From NCBI GenBank assembly GCA_947627625.1, contig CANQWR010000013.1, forward strand, positions 1 to 47,284: a DNA stretch of 47,284 bases. The letters are read 5' to 3'. Positions 1 to 8,964 of the stretch are shown one piece after another. Source of the DNA: an uncultured Ruminococcus sp. GTDB taxonomy: Bacteria; Bacillota; Clostridia; Oscillospirales; Ruminococcaceae. The position numbers were made by a program, and so were the translations under genes. How positions within the stretch are numbered: the stretch's first letter is position 1; every line of letters begins with the position of its first letter. The notes below the pieces were generated by a model that was not told where the DNA came from, did not search any database, and saw nothing but the letters and a program-made list of their open reading frames with translations.

Positions 1-76
1 TACCGATATTTATTCTGTTTTTTGCGTCCTGATTTCATTTCCACTATGCTTATCTGTGGACTTTTTTGACAGGCTG

Positions 77-108
77 AAAGCATCACCCGAAAGTGATGCT
101 TTTTTTAT
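77..108 (+). terminator. Rho-independent terminator of an upstream plus-strand gene outside the window
   Basis: An 8-10 bp stem (arms 77-86 and 93-102) with a 6-nt loop is followed by a T-run. The T-run lies on the plus strand only, so this ends a transcript entering from the left. It gives little help to the minus-strand gene that ends at 134. Confidence 0.8.
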
Positions 109-133
109 TTTTTAATAATTGGAAACTCCCAAA

Positions 134-2440
134 TCAGCCTTTGAGTTCAACTCTCCTGATCTTTCCGCTTATCGTCTTGGGAAGTTCGTCACGGAACTCA
201 ACTATTCTCGGATACTTGTAAGGTGCCGTGTGCTTTTTCACATAGTCCTGAATTTCTTTCTTAAGCTCCTCCGTACCCTCTGTGCCTTTGACAAGCACTA
301 TAGATGCTTTTACGACCTGTCCCCTGACAGGGTCGGGTGCGGAACTCACTCCGCATTCAAGAACATACGGCAATTCCATTATGACACTCTCTATCTCAAA
401 AGGTCCTATTCTGTAGCCCGACGATTTTATAACGTCGTCCACTCTGCCCACATACCAGAAATAGCCGTCCTCGTCTTTCCAAGCCGTGTCGCCCGTGTGG
501 TAGACGTTGTTGTCCCAGACCTCTTTTGTACGCTCCTCGTCCTTGTAATAGCCGAGGAAAAGTCCCGCAGGTGCTCCCTTTTCAGTCTTTATGACTATCT
601 CTCCCGTCTCGCCCGTCTTTACGGGATTGCCGTCGGGGTCGAGAATGTCCACGTCATACATGACACTCGGCTTGCCCATTGAACCCGGCTTTGCCGTCAT
701 ACCGACAAAGTTTCCTATAGAAAGCGTTGTCTCTGTCTGTCCGAAGCCCTCCATCAGTTTTATGCCCGTTGCGTTCAGGAACTGGTTATATACTTCAGGG
801 TTCAGAGCCTCTCCCGCTACCGTTGCGTACTTCACGCTGCTCAGGTCGTACTTGGACAAATCCTCTTTTATGAAAAATCTGTACATGGTAGGCGGTGCAC
901 AAAAAGTCGTTATATTGTACTTCTTGAACATCGGGAGTATCTTTCCCGAATCAAATCTCTCAAAGTCATAGACAAATATGCACGTCTCACTGAGCCACTG
1001 TCCGTAGAGTTTTCCCCACAGTGCCTTGCCCCAACCTGTGTCAGAGATAGTCAGGTGAATGCCGTTCGGGTCAACGTTGTGCCAATAGCGTGCGGTGATA
1101 AAGTGTCCGAGTGCATACAGGTGACTGTGTACCGCTATTTTCGGATAGCCTGTAGTTCCCGAAGTAAAGAACATAAGATTGGGTTCGTTTCCGCATGAAA
1201 GTTCCGCAGGATCTGTAGGTCTCTCAAATTTGTCGCTGCAACCCGAAATTCCCTTGTCAAATGAGAACCAGCCGTCACGCTCTCCCTTTGCCATAATCTT
1301 CATTATGTCCATTCCGCACTCTTCTATCGCCAGTTCTGCCTGATGTGCAACGTCGCCGTCAGCCGTGCAGACTATAGCCCTAACCTCAGCAGCCTTGAAT
1401 CTGTAGGTGAAATCGTGCTGTACAAGCTGATTTGTTGCAGGTATAACTATTGCACCTATCTTGTGGAGTGCTATTATTGAGAACCAGAACTGATAGTGCC
1501 TTTTCAGCACAAGCATGACTTTATCGCCTTTTTTTATTCCGAGTGAGCGGAAGTAGTTAGCCGTCATGTTTGAATATTTTTTAATTTCGGCAAACGTGAA
1601 AAATCTGTCCTTCAAATCGTCGGAGACGTATATCAGAGCAGTCTTGTTGGGATTTTTTTCGGCAAGTGCGTCCACAACGTCAAAACCAAAGTTGAAAGTG
1701 TCGGTGTTCTTGAATTTGATATTTTTCAACGCACCGTCTTCATTCGTTTCAAGGGAGACAAATTTGTCCGCAACAGGGTTTTCCACCTTTGCAAGGTCAA
1801 AATTCGTAACTCCAGGGAGTATTACGGGCTCAAGGTGCTGTATTGCCCTCTGAGGCTGATTGTTCACGCCAAATACTATTGCGTAAAATTTGCACTCCTC
1901 TCCGCCTGATGCCCACTCTTCATGGGGTTCACCACTGTCGTAATAGATGGAGTCACCCGCTTCAAGTATTTCCTCGTTGTCTCCTATCCTCACCCTGAGT
2001 TTTCCGCTTATGACTATATCAAGCTCCTGTCCCTCGTGGGTGTGGGGGTGGTGTACCCTGTACTTTTCGTCAACATAGGGAATCGTCACCAGAAACGGCT
2101 CGCCGATCTTATTCTTAAACTGCGGTGCAAGTCTCAGATAAGTGAGACCCTTTCTCCTCAATATCGGCAATCCCTCTCCCTTTCTCGTTATATCGTAACT
2201 CCTTATGTGCGGACTTTCGCCCTCCATAAGGTCCGTTATCTCCACTCCGCACGCATTTGCGAATTTGTAGATAAAAGTGAAACTGAAATCTTTCGCACCG
2301 CCCTCGTATGCAAGATATTCATAGAGCGATACTCCCGACTTCTCAGCCATTTCCTCCGGGGTAAGTCCGACAGATTCTCTCGTAGCCCTTATTCGCTCCG
2401 CAACCTCTCTTATCTTACTCTCTGCATTCATACTGCTCAT
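134..2440 (-). CDS. XRE-cupin-AMP-dependent acyl-CoA synthetase fusion
   Basis: A three-part protein of 768 residues. Residues about 8-75 form an XRE-type helix-turn-helix. Residues about 115-190 form a cupin with a His-rich metal-site pattern (HHPHTHEGQE near 130-139, EPHEEW near 171). Residues about 240-768 are an ANL-superfamily adenylating enzyme: P-loop TSGTTGYPK at 426-434, GFGQTE at 565-570, YHTGD at 647-651, GRVDDVIKSSGYRIGP, and the catalytic Lys760 in PKTISGK. It should activate a carboxylic acid to an acyl-CoA through an acyl-AMP; the acid cannot be named, though the C-terminal half resembles acetyl/medium-chain acyl-CoA synthetases. The start is supported by GGGGAAGG about 8 nt upstream. 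A consensus promoter with a palindrome over its -35 box precedes it, so the HTH may control its own gene. It stands alone as a transcription unit. Confidence 0.9.
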   Translation of the reverse strand: MSSMNAESKIREVAERIRATRESVGLTPEEMAEKSGVSLYEYLAYEGGAKDFSFTFIYKFANACGVEITDLMEGESPHIRSYDITRKGEGLPILRRKGLTYLRLAPQFKNKIGEPFLVTIPYVDEKYRVHHPHTHEGQELDIVISGKLRVRIGDNEEILEAGDSIYYDSGEPHEEWASGGEECKFYAIVFGVNNQPQRAIQHLEPVILPGVTNFDLAKVENPVADKFVSLETNEDGALKNIKFKNTDTFNFGFDVVDALAEKNPNKTALIYVSDDLKDRFFTFAEIKKYSNMTANYFRSLGIKKGDKVMLVLKRHYQFWFSIIALHKIGAIVIPATNQLVQHDFTYRFKAAEVRAIVCTADGDVAHQAELAIEECGMDIMKIMAKGERDGWFSFDKGISGCSDKFERPTDPAELSCGNEPNLMFFTSGTTGYPKIAVHSHLYALGHFITARYWHNVDPNGIHLTISDTGWGKALWGKLYGQWLSETCIFVYDFERFDSGKILPMFKKYNITTFCAPPTMYRFFIKEDLSKYDLSSVKYATVAGEALNPEVYNQFLNATGIKLMEGFGQTETTLSIGNFVGMTAKPGSMGKPSVMYDVDILDPDGNPVKTGETGEIVIKTEKGAPAGLFLGYYKDEERTKEVWDNNVYHTGDTAWKDEDGYFWYVGRVDDVIKSSGYRIGPFEIESVIMELPYVLECGVSSAPDPVRGQVVKASIVLVKGTEGTEELKKEIQDYVKKHTAPYKYPRIVEFRDELPKTISGKIRRVELKG

Positions 2441-2505
2441 TTACAAGCCTTCCCCTTTCTGAATTTGTACGGCAAAACTTCTCTGCCACAATTTTCATAT
2501 CTCTT

Positions 2506-2534
2506 ATTATACCATCTGCAAAAGTCTTTGTCAA
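2506..2534 (-). promoter_or_regulatory. Consensus sigma-A promoter of the XRE-cupin-ligase gene
   Basis: Read on the minus strand: TTGACA (2534-2529), a 17-nt spacer, then TATAAT (2511-2506). The bases before the -10 box are TGG, giving an extended -10. Both hexamers match consensus exactly, about 66 nt upstream of the start codon. Confidence 0.85.
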
Positions 2535-2547
2535 TAGTTTATTGACA
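2529..2547. promoter_or_regulatory. Perfect 8-bp inverted repeat over the -35 box (operator candidate)
   Basis: The arms TGTCAATA and TATTGACA are perfect complements separated by 3 nt. One arm contains the -35 hexamer of the minus-strand promoter. The position suits a repressor. The XRE domain encoded by the downstream gene is the simplest candidate binder, which is inference. Confidence 0.55.
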
Positions 2548-2630
2548 TATGTCTGTGACTTTGAATTTTTACCCACAGGTCACGGAAAATAATTCAGTCC
2601 ACACAAATTTATTTATAATTTTAATTTTAT

Positions 2631-4541
2631 TTATAATACAACTGTGAAACAGATACTCTGCCCCTCTGTGTTGTCAACGTGTATGCGGAATTTGTGTCTG
2701 TCGGCTATGGACTTTGCTATTGCAAGTCCGAGACCGTAACCGCCTGCGGAACTGTTTCTTGACTCGTCCGTCTTGTAAAATCTCTCAAATATCTTGTCCT
2801 TGTCAGAGTCTTTGACACCTGTTCCCGTGTTGAACACAGAGAGAATTTTTTTGTCGCCGTCCTTTTTCAGGGAAACTCTCACCGTACCGCCGTCATTGGA
2901 GTATTTAATAGCATTATCTATAAATATTGCAGTCATCTGCTTTATGTGCTGTTCACTGCCGTTTACCGTTATGCCCGTGTCTATGTCGAGTACAAAATTT
3001 TTGTTCATCTCAAAAGCCTGACACTCAAACGGGAGTGCCGTACTCTCCACGGCTTTGCTCAAATCAAAATCAGTCCGTATAAAATTTGCAGTATTATTCT
3101 CAAGTCTCGTCAGGTTCAGAAGTTCATTTACAAGAATATTCATTCTCTTCACTTGGTCCTGTATGTAGTCCAGCCACTTGTTACCGCTTATCTCCCCCGA
3201 TAGAACGTCCGCATTTGCCGAAATGACCGTCAAAGGCGTTTTCAGCTCGTGACTTGCGTCCGATATGAACTGCTTCTGCTTTTCAAAAGTCTCTTTCAGC
3301 GGTCTGACTATCAGTCCGCTTAAAAAATACGATGCTATCGAAAGAACTATGACACTGATTATTCCTATCAAAAAAGTGGTCCTGCGGAGTTTCCTCAGCA
3401 TATTTATCTCTTCTGTCTTGTCCGCAAACACAAACAATATGCCGTTGGACTTCTCCTCCTTGCAGAATTGATAATTGTACAGCATTCCCGTTGTGACGTT
3501 TTTGTCAAGGACTTCCGTTATGTAACTCTGTGCCGTCTCCTGCTCCAGATCATCGTTGTTCATCTGGTTCAGGTAAACGCCGTCACTGTCCGACATCACT
3601 ATGAAAAAATTTATCGAACCAAGCGATTTCGGGACGGGTTCTCTCTCGTCACTCCTGAAATCGGGTTCTCTCGGCACGGGGGGTGTCTCCGTGACCTGTT
3701 CCCCCATAGTAGAATTATTTTCGGTGTTTTCGGAAACTGTTCCCGATAACTGCACAATCCGACATGAAAAATCTGTCTGTGCGAAATCTTTTATCTCACC
3801 CTCGTCTCTGTCTCTCCGGTCAGGTCTGTAATTCCAGTCGGGGCGTTCGGGGAACTCCTCACCACTCCACTCTTCGGGACGTGAAAATTCTCCTCCCCAT
3901 TTCCCTCCCCACTCATCGGGACGGGTGAAATTTTCCGTGAAATTCTCCGTGGGGTAGTCCTCCTCGTCACTATCATCATCGTCATCGTCATCATCACTGT
4001 CGTCATCATCGTCACTTTCGTCATCATCGTCGTCACTGTCGGTATCGCTGTCTTCCTGTGAACTTTCGGTCTCTTCGGACTGCTGTGTCTCCTCCTCCGA
4101 AATTTCCTCCTCTTCGGAAATTTCCTCCTCTGTCTCTGTCGGAATTTCCCGAACTTCCGTCTCTGTTGTCTCAACTGTATCGGACGCTGTTTCGGTAGTC
4201 GTCTGTGAAATTTCCGTGACAGTGGTCTGTGCTGTAGTCTCTGCGGCTGTCGCCGTTGTTGTACTCATAACATCCGAATTTTCGGTCGTCTCCCACGGCT
4301 TGGGCGGGGGAAACTCCCCCTCTCTCATGTCGCCAAATTTCCTGTCGTCTCTCAGAAAACTGAACGTTGACAGCTTGTCGTCATACTCCACTCCCGCCGC
4401 TATCTGCTCCAGAACTATCTTTGTCTGTCTCTCCATCACGACATTCATTATGAGGTTCACCGAACCCAACACCGCTATAAATATCGCAAGCAGTATACTG
4501 ACTATTATCCCGAAAAATTTAAGCTGTACCTTTCTGAACAT
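2631..4541 (-). CDS. Sensor histidine kinase with an extreme acidic extracytoplasmic domain
   Basis: A 636-residue two-TM kinase (TM1 about 9-33, TM2 about 388-411). HisKA has the phospho-acceptor His431 in SHELKTP. The HATPase_c domain shows DNAIKYSND, then NTGTG (Asn where Asp is usual), then FERFYKTDESR and GGYGLGLAIAKSI. The outside region is most of the protein. Residues about 90-160 are Thr/Ser/Glu-rich, about 160-195 are almost only Asp, Ser and Glu, and about 205-250 are Trp/Arg/Glu/Pro-rich. Such a domain could bind cations or cationic peptides; the ligand is not known. The gene lies 21 bp downstream of its response regulator in the same operon. Its stop is followed by an A/T-only stretch and no clear terminator. 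Confidence 0.92.
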   Translation of the reverse strand: MFRKVQLKFFGIIVSILLAIFIAVLGSVNLIMNVVMERQTKIVLEQIAAGVEYDDKLSTFSFLRDDRKFGDMREGEFPPPKPWETTENSDVMSTTTATAAETTAQTTVTEISQTTTETASDTVETTETEVREIPTETEEEISEEEEISEEETQQSEETESSQEDSDTDSDDDDDESDDDDDSDDDDDDDDSDEEDYPTENFTENFTRPDEWGGKWGGEFSRPEEWSGEEFPERPDWNYRPDRRDRDEGEIKDFAQTDFSCRIVQLSGTVSENTENNSTMGEQVTETPPVPREPDFRSDEREPVPKSLGSINFFIVMSDSDGVYLNQMNNDDLEQETAQSYITEVLDKNVTTGMLYNYQFCKEEKSNGILFVFADKTEEINMLRKLRRTTFLIGIISVIVLSIASYFLSGLIVRPLKETFEKQKQFISDASHELKTPLTVISANADVLSGEISGNKWLDYIQDQVKRMNILVNELLNLTRLENNTANFIRTDFDLSKAVESTALPFECQAFEMNKNFVLDIDTGITVNGSEQHIKQMTAIFIDNAIKYSNDGGTVRVSLKKDGDKKILSVFNTGTGVKDSDKDKIFERFYKTDESRNSSAGGYGLGLAIAKSIADRHKFRIHVDNTEGQSICFTVVL

Positions 4542-4562
4542 CTTCTTTTACCTGCCTGTCGG

Positions 4563-5231
4563 TTACTCCAGTGAATAGCCTATTCCCCTTGCGGTCTTTA
4601 TCTGTACAGGGGCTGAAATAGCCGATATTTTCTTTCTCAGAAAAGATATGTACACCTCTATGTTGTTGTACTCCACATCGCTCTCGTAACCCCATATCTT
4701 CTCTATTATTCGCTCTTTCGGGAGTATCTGCCGTGGGTTCGCTATCAGGAGTTCCATTATCTGATACTCTTTCAGGCTGAGTTTCATGTCGTTCCCTCCA
4801 TACGATACGGAACAGGTGTTCTTGTGAAGCTCAAGACCGTTGTACTGAATTTTGTTCTCGTCAAAAATTTCACCTTTTCTTCTCGTCATCGCTCTCACTC
4901 TCGCAAGAAGTTCCCCCGTCACAAAGGGCTTTGTCAGATAGTCGTCCGCACCGCTGTCAAGACCGTTTATTTTGTCCTCGATCTCGCTCTTTGCGGTCAG
5001 GAGCAGGACGGGCGTGTTTATCTTCTCACTACGCAAATTTTTAAGTATCTCTATGCCGTTCATGCCCGGGAGCATTATGTCAAGTATTATGCAGTCATAG
5101 ACACCCGTCAGAGCGTCGTCAAGACCGTCTATGCCGTTGTAAACCGTGTCGACCGAGTACATATTTCTGCGTAAAATCTCGCTGAGTGCGTCCGCAAGCT
5201 GTACCTCGTCCTCAACTACAAGCAATTTCAT
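4563..5231 (-). CDS. OmpR/PhoB-family response regulator
   Basis: A 222-residue DNA-binding response regulator that partners the kinase gene just downstream. The receiver domain (1-115) has the acidic pocket VVEDE at 5-9, phospho-acceptor Asp51 in ILDIMLPGMNG, the switch Thr in LLLTAK and Lys101 in TKPF. The C-terminal winged helix (about 125-222) ends with the typical ARGIGYSLE strand. AAAGGAAG lies 8 nt upstream of the ATG. The order regulator then kinase with a 21-bp gap is a standard two-component operon. It is likely to control envelope or stress genes, but no target site can be named here. Confidence 0.95.
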   Translation of the reverse strand: MKLLVVEDEVQLADALSEILRRNMYSVDTVYNGIDGLDDALTGVYDCIILDIMLPGMNGIEILKNLRSEKINTPVLLLTAKSEIEDKINGLDSGADDYLTKPFVTGELLARVRAMTRRKGEIFDENKIQYNGLELHKNTCSVSYGGNDMKLSLKEYQIMELLIANPRQILPKERIIEKIWGYESDVEYNNIEVYISFLRKKISAISAPVQIKTARGIGYSLE

Positions 5232-5282
5232 AAAAAATCTTCCTTTCTTAATTTTTATTTGGAATATAACGGGGCTTTGTCC

Positions 5283-5715
5283 CTTGATATTGGGGGTGTT
5301 TCTTCTGTGGAAATAATCATGGGGAGTTGGGGGCGAAGCCCCCCAACAGCCTACAAATTAAAATCTCTAAAAAAATATAATTTTAGAAAAATTATTTTTT
5401 GGGCAAAGCCCCCTGCCCCTCATCGTTCCTAAAAAAATTTATACTGCCTTACGGCTTTGGACTGGGGGACGCTGTCCCCCAGACCCCCTGCCAAAGGGGC
5501 AAAGCCCCTTTGGAAACCCGTAATTATTTTTAGTTTTGCGACTATTCAAGTTTATGAGAGTCGAGAGTGTCTCCTCTGTGGGAATAATCATGGGGGGTCT
5601 GGGGGCGGGGTATGGGGTGTCCCCATTTTCAAATCTCCCCCGACGGGGGTTTGGGGAGCGAAGCCCCCAACTGTTTCCCAACAGTCCATAAATCAAAAAA
5701 ATTATTTTTTCCCCA
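5283..5715. repeat. Modular G/C-run hairpin repeat, locus 1
   Basis: This fills much of the 734-bp gap between divergent genes. It contains, in order: the TGTGG(A/G)AATAATCATGGGG word, a GGGGGC/GCCCCC hairpin, the AT-rich palindrome at 5366-5402, GGGCAAAGCCC, the boundary words ATCGTTC and GCCTTACGG, the hairpin CAAAGGGGC-AAA-GCCCCTTTG, the AGTTTTGCGACTA word, and a second TGTGGGAATAATCATGGGG block with ATGGGGTGTCCCCAT. The bases from 5716 to 5845 are AT-rich without recognisable genes. Confidence 0.85.
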
Positions 5716-5845
5716 TTATCACAATTATATCACACATTATTGAAATAAACTTAAATCGGGAATTTTATATATTTTTTAATCAGTAAAAAAATTATATGCT
5801 TTTTTGTGCATTTCAACAGTTTTCTCAAAAAAAGCAGTCCCGTTG

Positions 5846-5874
5846 TTGACGTACCCGAAAATCTATGTTAATAT
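5846..5874 (+). promoter_or_regulatory. Sigma-A promoter for the helical hypothetical protein
   Basis: TTGACG (5846-5851), a 17-nt spacer, then TAATAT (5869-5874), about 92 nt before the ATG at 5966. The -35 box matches five of six bases and the -10 box four of six. Confidence 0.6.
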
Positions 5875-5965
5875 ATATACTGATAAATATTATCTCCGTG
5901 GAGAATTTTTCCCCGCTCTTCGGAAATAGTTCAGAATAAAAATTCAGATAAGGAGTAAACACAAT

Positions 5966-6670
5966 ATGCAGTCACCAAGCGAAAGAAAAAAGACAAAGCT
6001 ATCCAAAACACTCCTGCTCTCATCAGCTTTAATCAAAAAATATGACGAGCTTTACAAAGTGTACTGCGAAAGCGGTTACACAAAAGAACTATGTGATTCC
6101 TACGCATCCGCCTTTGTTGACGACATAAAAAAGCCTGCAAGTTTCGATATTATACAGACTGCCCGTCTTTACGACAAGATCTATGACTACAAAAATGCCT
6201 GTTTCTATCTCGATATGCTCTCCGACAAAAAACTCGGCAATGAGGACAGGTTTGACTTCTGCACCGAAATGCTCAAAAATTACAGCAAGCGTGGAAAATG
6301 GCGTGACGCTGAGGATTTCCGCACCGAAAACATAAGTTTTATGCAGACATATGCCGAAAAAATTCCAACCGAAAAACAGGCTGATATGTACATAGCCCTC
6401 GCCCTTGCAGACTGTTCCGCAAAAAAGTACAATGAGGCTTTTACTATTATCAGAAATTTCGGATACCGTCCAAAAGGTACTCACGATGTCCACTTTATGG
6501 AACTTCTCATTGCAGGTATCTATATCTGTGCCTGTGAGGACAACGGAGAAGTCCGCAATGCCGTACAGAATGCGGAGAGTTATCTGAAACTTATGAACTC
6601 CTTTGAGTTTGACTGGTGTTCGGACTACTACAGGAAACGCATTGAAAACGCTTCAAAAAGACTGATATGA
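5966..6670 (+). CDS. Hypothetical soluble protein, probably alpha-helical repeat (TPR-like)
   Basis: A 234-residue protein I do not recognise. It is rich in Lys, Tyr, Asp and Cys and has no signal peptide or membrane segment. Alternating helix-forming stretches such as IIQTARLYDKIYDYKNACFY and QADMYIALALADCSAKKY suggest TPR-like helical hairpins, a fold normally used to bind proteins. The start is set by AAGGAG about 10 nt upstream. The gene is monocistronic: its own promoter lies before it and a terminator lies directly after it. No neighbour suggests a partner. Confidence 0.75.
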   Translation: MQSPSERKKTKLSKTLLLSSALIKKYDELYKVYCESGYTKELCDSYASAFVDDIKKPASFDIIQTARLYDKIYDYKNACFYLDMLSDKKLGNEDRFDFCTEMLKNYSKRGKWRDAEDFRTENISFMQTYAEKIPTEKQADMYIALALADCSAKKYNEAFTIIRNFGYRPKGTHDVHFMELLIAGIYICACEDNGEVRNAVQNAESYLKLMNSFEFDWCSDYYRKRIENASKRLI

Positions 6671-6675
6671 CCGCA

Positions 6676-6709
6676 AAAAACCGCCTGCCTTGACAGACGG
6701 TTTTTTATT
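6676..6709 (+). terminator. Terminator after the helical hypothetical gene
   Basis: Stem ACCGCCTG/CAGACGGT with one mismatch, flanked by A6 and followed by T6. It starts 5 nt after the stop codon. Confidence 0.8.
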
Positions 6710-6717
6710 ATCGTTAT

Positions 6718-6972
6718 TAAAACGGGGGCTTCGCCCCTTTGGAATTTGGGGGGCGTTGCCCCCCACCCCCCCTATTAGAACGATTAGAGGCAGGGGGCTT
6801 TGCCCCCTGAACCCCCACTGGGGGCTCCGCCCCCAGACCCCCGCCGGGGGGAAGTATCCCCCCGGACCCCCCATGATGTAAACTCGTCCGGTTTTGCTAA
6901 TACTTTGATAGTCGCAAAACTAAAAATATCTAATCACGGGTTTCCAAAGGTGCTTTTCCCCTTATCGTTCTA
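6718..6972. repeat. Modular G/C-run hairpin repeat, locus 2
   Basis: Mostly in the opposite orientation to locus 4. It contains GGGGGCTTCGCCCC, GGGGGGC/GCCCCCC, ATTAGAACGATTAG, the hairpin GGGGGCTCCGCCCCC, CCCCCCATGATGTAAAC, the AGTCGCAAAACT word (6911-6922) and GGGTTTCCAAAGG. It sits between two convergent genes and ends with CCCCTTATCGTTCTAAT just past the glmU stop. Confidence 0.85.
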
Positions 6973-6973
6973 A

Positions 6974-8341
6974 TTATTTTTTGAGTTTTTTGAGAGTGTA
7001 ACCCTCTTTGATTTTTAACTCACTTCTCTCTATCGCAAGAGCATAATCGGGGACATCTTTTGTAATGGTAGTTCCTGCGGCAGTGTAGACTCCCTTGCCG
7101 AGACTGACGGGGGCTATAAGGTTCGTGTTACTGCCTATAAAGCTGTAGTCCCCTATCGAACACCTGCTCTTTGAAATGCCGTCAAAGTTCACCGTGACCG
7201 TTCCCGCTCCTATATTCGACTTCTTGCCTATGTCGCTGTCTCCTATATACACAAGGTGTGCAATCGCCGTATTGCTGCCGACCGTGGAATTTTTTATCTC
7301 CACAAAGTCATTTATCTTTGCACCCGATTTTATAACGCTGTCGGGACGTATATGTACATATGGTCCTATCTCCGCACCACTCTCTATTTTTGCACCGCAA
7401 GCCTGAGAAGTGTTGAAAACTACACCGTCTCCGAGGACACATTCGTCAAGAATACAGTATGGTCCTATCAGACAGTTCCTGCCTATCTTTGTACGGTTTT
7501 TCAGGACAGTTCCCATAAGGACTTCTGTACCCTCTCCGATTTCCACGCCTCTCTCTATCACTATTCCGTCCGTACAGGTGAAGCTCACGCCGTTTTCAAG
7601 GTGCTGTTCAATTATCATCTTCCTTGCGTACTCGTTCAGTTCAAGCAAGTCTTTTCTGCTGTTTGCTCCCTTTATTATGTCCGCATTAGATGACTTGTAA
7701 GCTCCCGCACTCTTCTCCTGTGCGATTGCAATCGCTATTGTGTCCGTGAGATAATACTCCTTCTGTGCGTTGTCGTTCGTCAGATTTTTCAGAAATTCAA
7801 CCAAATCGGCTGTCCTGAACCAGTACGCCCCCGAATTTACCTCTTTTATTTTCTTCTGCTCTTCGTTTGCGTCTTTCTGCTCAACTATTCCGCTTATACC
7901 GCCTTTTACTCTGATTATCCTGCCGTAACCCTGCGGATTTTCAAGCTCTGCCGTTATGACCGTGACAGAATTTTCGTTCTGTATGTGGAGCATAAGGGAG
8001 TCGCTTATTGTCTTTTTGTCTATAAACGGTGCGTCTCCGCACAGCACAAGCGTATTTCCCGAAGTGTCCTCTTCAAGAAATTCCATAGCCTGCATTACTG
8101 CGTGACCTGTGCCGAGCCTCTCCTCCTGCATGACCGTCCTGCACCTGTCCCCGACATACTCGTCTATCAGTTCCCCTCTGAAACCCTTTACTACACATAT
8201 ATCCCCTATGTCTGCACTCTCACACGCCGATATTACCCATTCAAGCATCGGCTCTCCCAGAACCCTGAAAAGGGGTTTGGGAATGTCCGCTTTCATGCGT
8301 TTTCCCTGTCCGCCTGCGAGTATTACCGCCTTATTTGTCAT
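6974..8341 (-). CDS. glmU: Bifunctional GlmU: GlcNAc-1-P uridyltransferase / glucosamine-1-P acetyltransferase
   Basis: This enzyme makes UDP-N-acetylglucosamine, the precursor of peptidoglycan and teichoic acids, in two steps. The N-terminal uridyltransferase domain begins with LAGGQGKRMKADIPKP and has LCGDAPFI. The C-terminal half is a left-handed beta-helix with hexapeptide repeats and the acetyltransferase motifs HIRPDS, NDFVEIKNS, AHLVYIGDSDIG (catalytic His) and NIGAGTVTVNFDG. Length (about 455) is normal. An in-frame ATG at 8350 is possible, but GGAAG directly abuts it; the ATG at 8341 lies 9 nt from that site, so I choose 8341. It follows a small membrane-protein gene with a gap of under 40 bp and is probably cotranscribed with it. 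Confidence 0.96.
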   Translation of the reverse strand: MTNKAVILAGGQGKRMKADIPKPLFRVLGEPMLEWVISACESADIGDICVVKGFRGELIDEYVGDRCRTVMQEERLGTGHAVMQAMEFLEEDTSGNTLVLCGDAPFIDKKTISDSLMLHIQNENSVTVITAELENPQGYGRIIRVKGGISGIVEQKDANEEQKKIKEVNSGAYWFRTADLVEFLKNLTNDNAQKEYYLTDTIAIAIAQEKSAGAYKSSNADIIKGANSRKDLLELNEYARKMIIEQHLENGVSFTCTDGIVIERGVEIGEGTEVLMGTVLKNRTKIGRNCLIGPYCILDECVLGDGVVFNTSQACGAKIESGAEIGPYVHIRPDSVIKSGAKINDFVEIKNSTVGSNTAIAHLVYIGDSDIGKKSNIGAGTVTVNFDGISKSRCSIGDYSFIGSNTNLIAPVSLGKGVYTAAGTTITKDVPDYALAIERSELKIKEGYTLKKLKK

Positions 8342-8378
8342 ATAAACCATCTTCCTTTCGTGATTTTTTTAATATTTT

Positions 8379-8948
8379 CTATTCGGTTTTTTTCCTGCTC
8401 TTTACAATCGGCACAAGTACAAACACAAGACCGATTATATTTGCTCCCACTATAAATATTACGTCAAAAACTCCCACAGTCATTATAAATTCGAAATAAT
8501 TGGGTACTATTTTTACTACGCCGTCCACGGGATAACAGTAATCCGAACCAAGTTTTATTTTTTTATCATCTGAATAATTTATGACACTGTCCTCTTCCAT
8601 GTATAAATTGACAGTCTTATAAAATTTCGTCACAAGGGGGAGTTTCACCGTGTCGGGGACGGCAATGTTGTCCCCACTTGACAGAAAAGCCGACCGGTGC
8701 AGAATATGATAGCCGTCATGGGTACTCCGATATGTGACAGACGAAAAAAGCCCGCTGTTTATGACTTTGTACTCTCTGTTTGCCTTTTCGTACTTTGCAT
8801 TTTCCGAAAAATAGAGTATCAACAGCAGTCCCATAATTCCGTACATCACCGCATTGCCGATTTTCAGAATTTTTTTCAGTTTTCCCGATGACTTCATGAT
8901 ATTAAAAGCAGTCAGTGCGAGAATTAAAATCACAGCTAAGATTTCCAT
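8379..8948 (-). CDS. Hypothetical membrane protein upstream of glmU
   Basis: A 189-residue protein of unknown function. It has a hydrophobic N-terminal segment (about 1-18), a second at about 33-48 and a third near 152-180, with a predicted non-cytoplasmic domain of about 100 residues between the last two that contains YRSTHDGYHILHRSA. The C-terminus is basic (VKSRKKTE). GGAGGAGG lies about 6 nt upstream of the ATG. It comes just before glmU on the same strand, so a shared transcript is likely, but the protein itself gives no clue to a wall function. Confidence 0.75.
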   Translation of the reverse strand: MEILAVILILALTAFNIMKSSGKLKKILKIGNAVMYGIMGLLLILYFSENAKYEKANREYKVINSGLFSSVTYRSTHDGYHILHRSAFLSSGDNIAVPDTVKLPLVTKFYKTVNLYMEEDSVINYSDDKKIKLGSDYCYPVDGVVKIVPNYFEFIMTVGVFDVIFIVGANIIGLVFVLVPIVKSRKKTE

Positions 8949-8964
8949 AGTCGTACCTCCTCCG

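Noticed and set aside
3791-4174. Arg/Lys-rich 127-codon frame overlapping the acidic region of the kinase
   Set aside because: It is the same-strand frameshift reading of GA-rich codons (Asp/Ser/Glu to Met/Arg/Thr). The kinase frame is continuous through its known domains.
5283-5715. Insertion sequence or transposon
   Set aside because: No transposase frame, no consistent terminal inverted repeats and no visible target-site duplication. Modules vary in order between loci.
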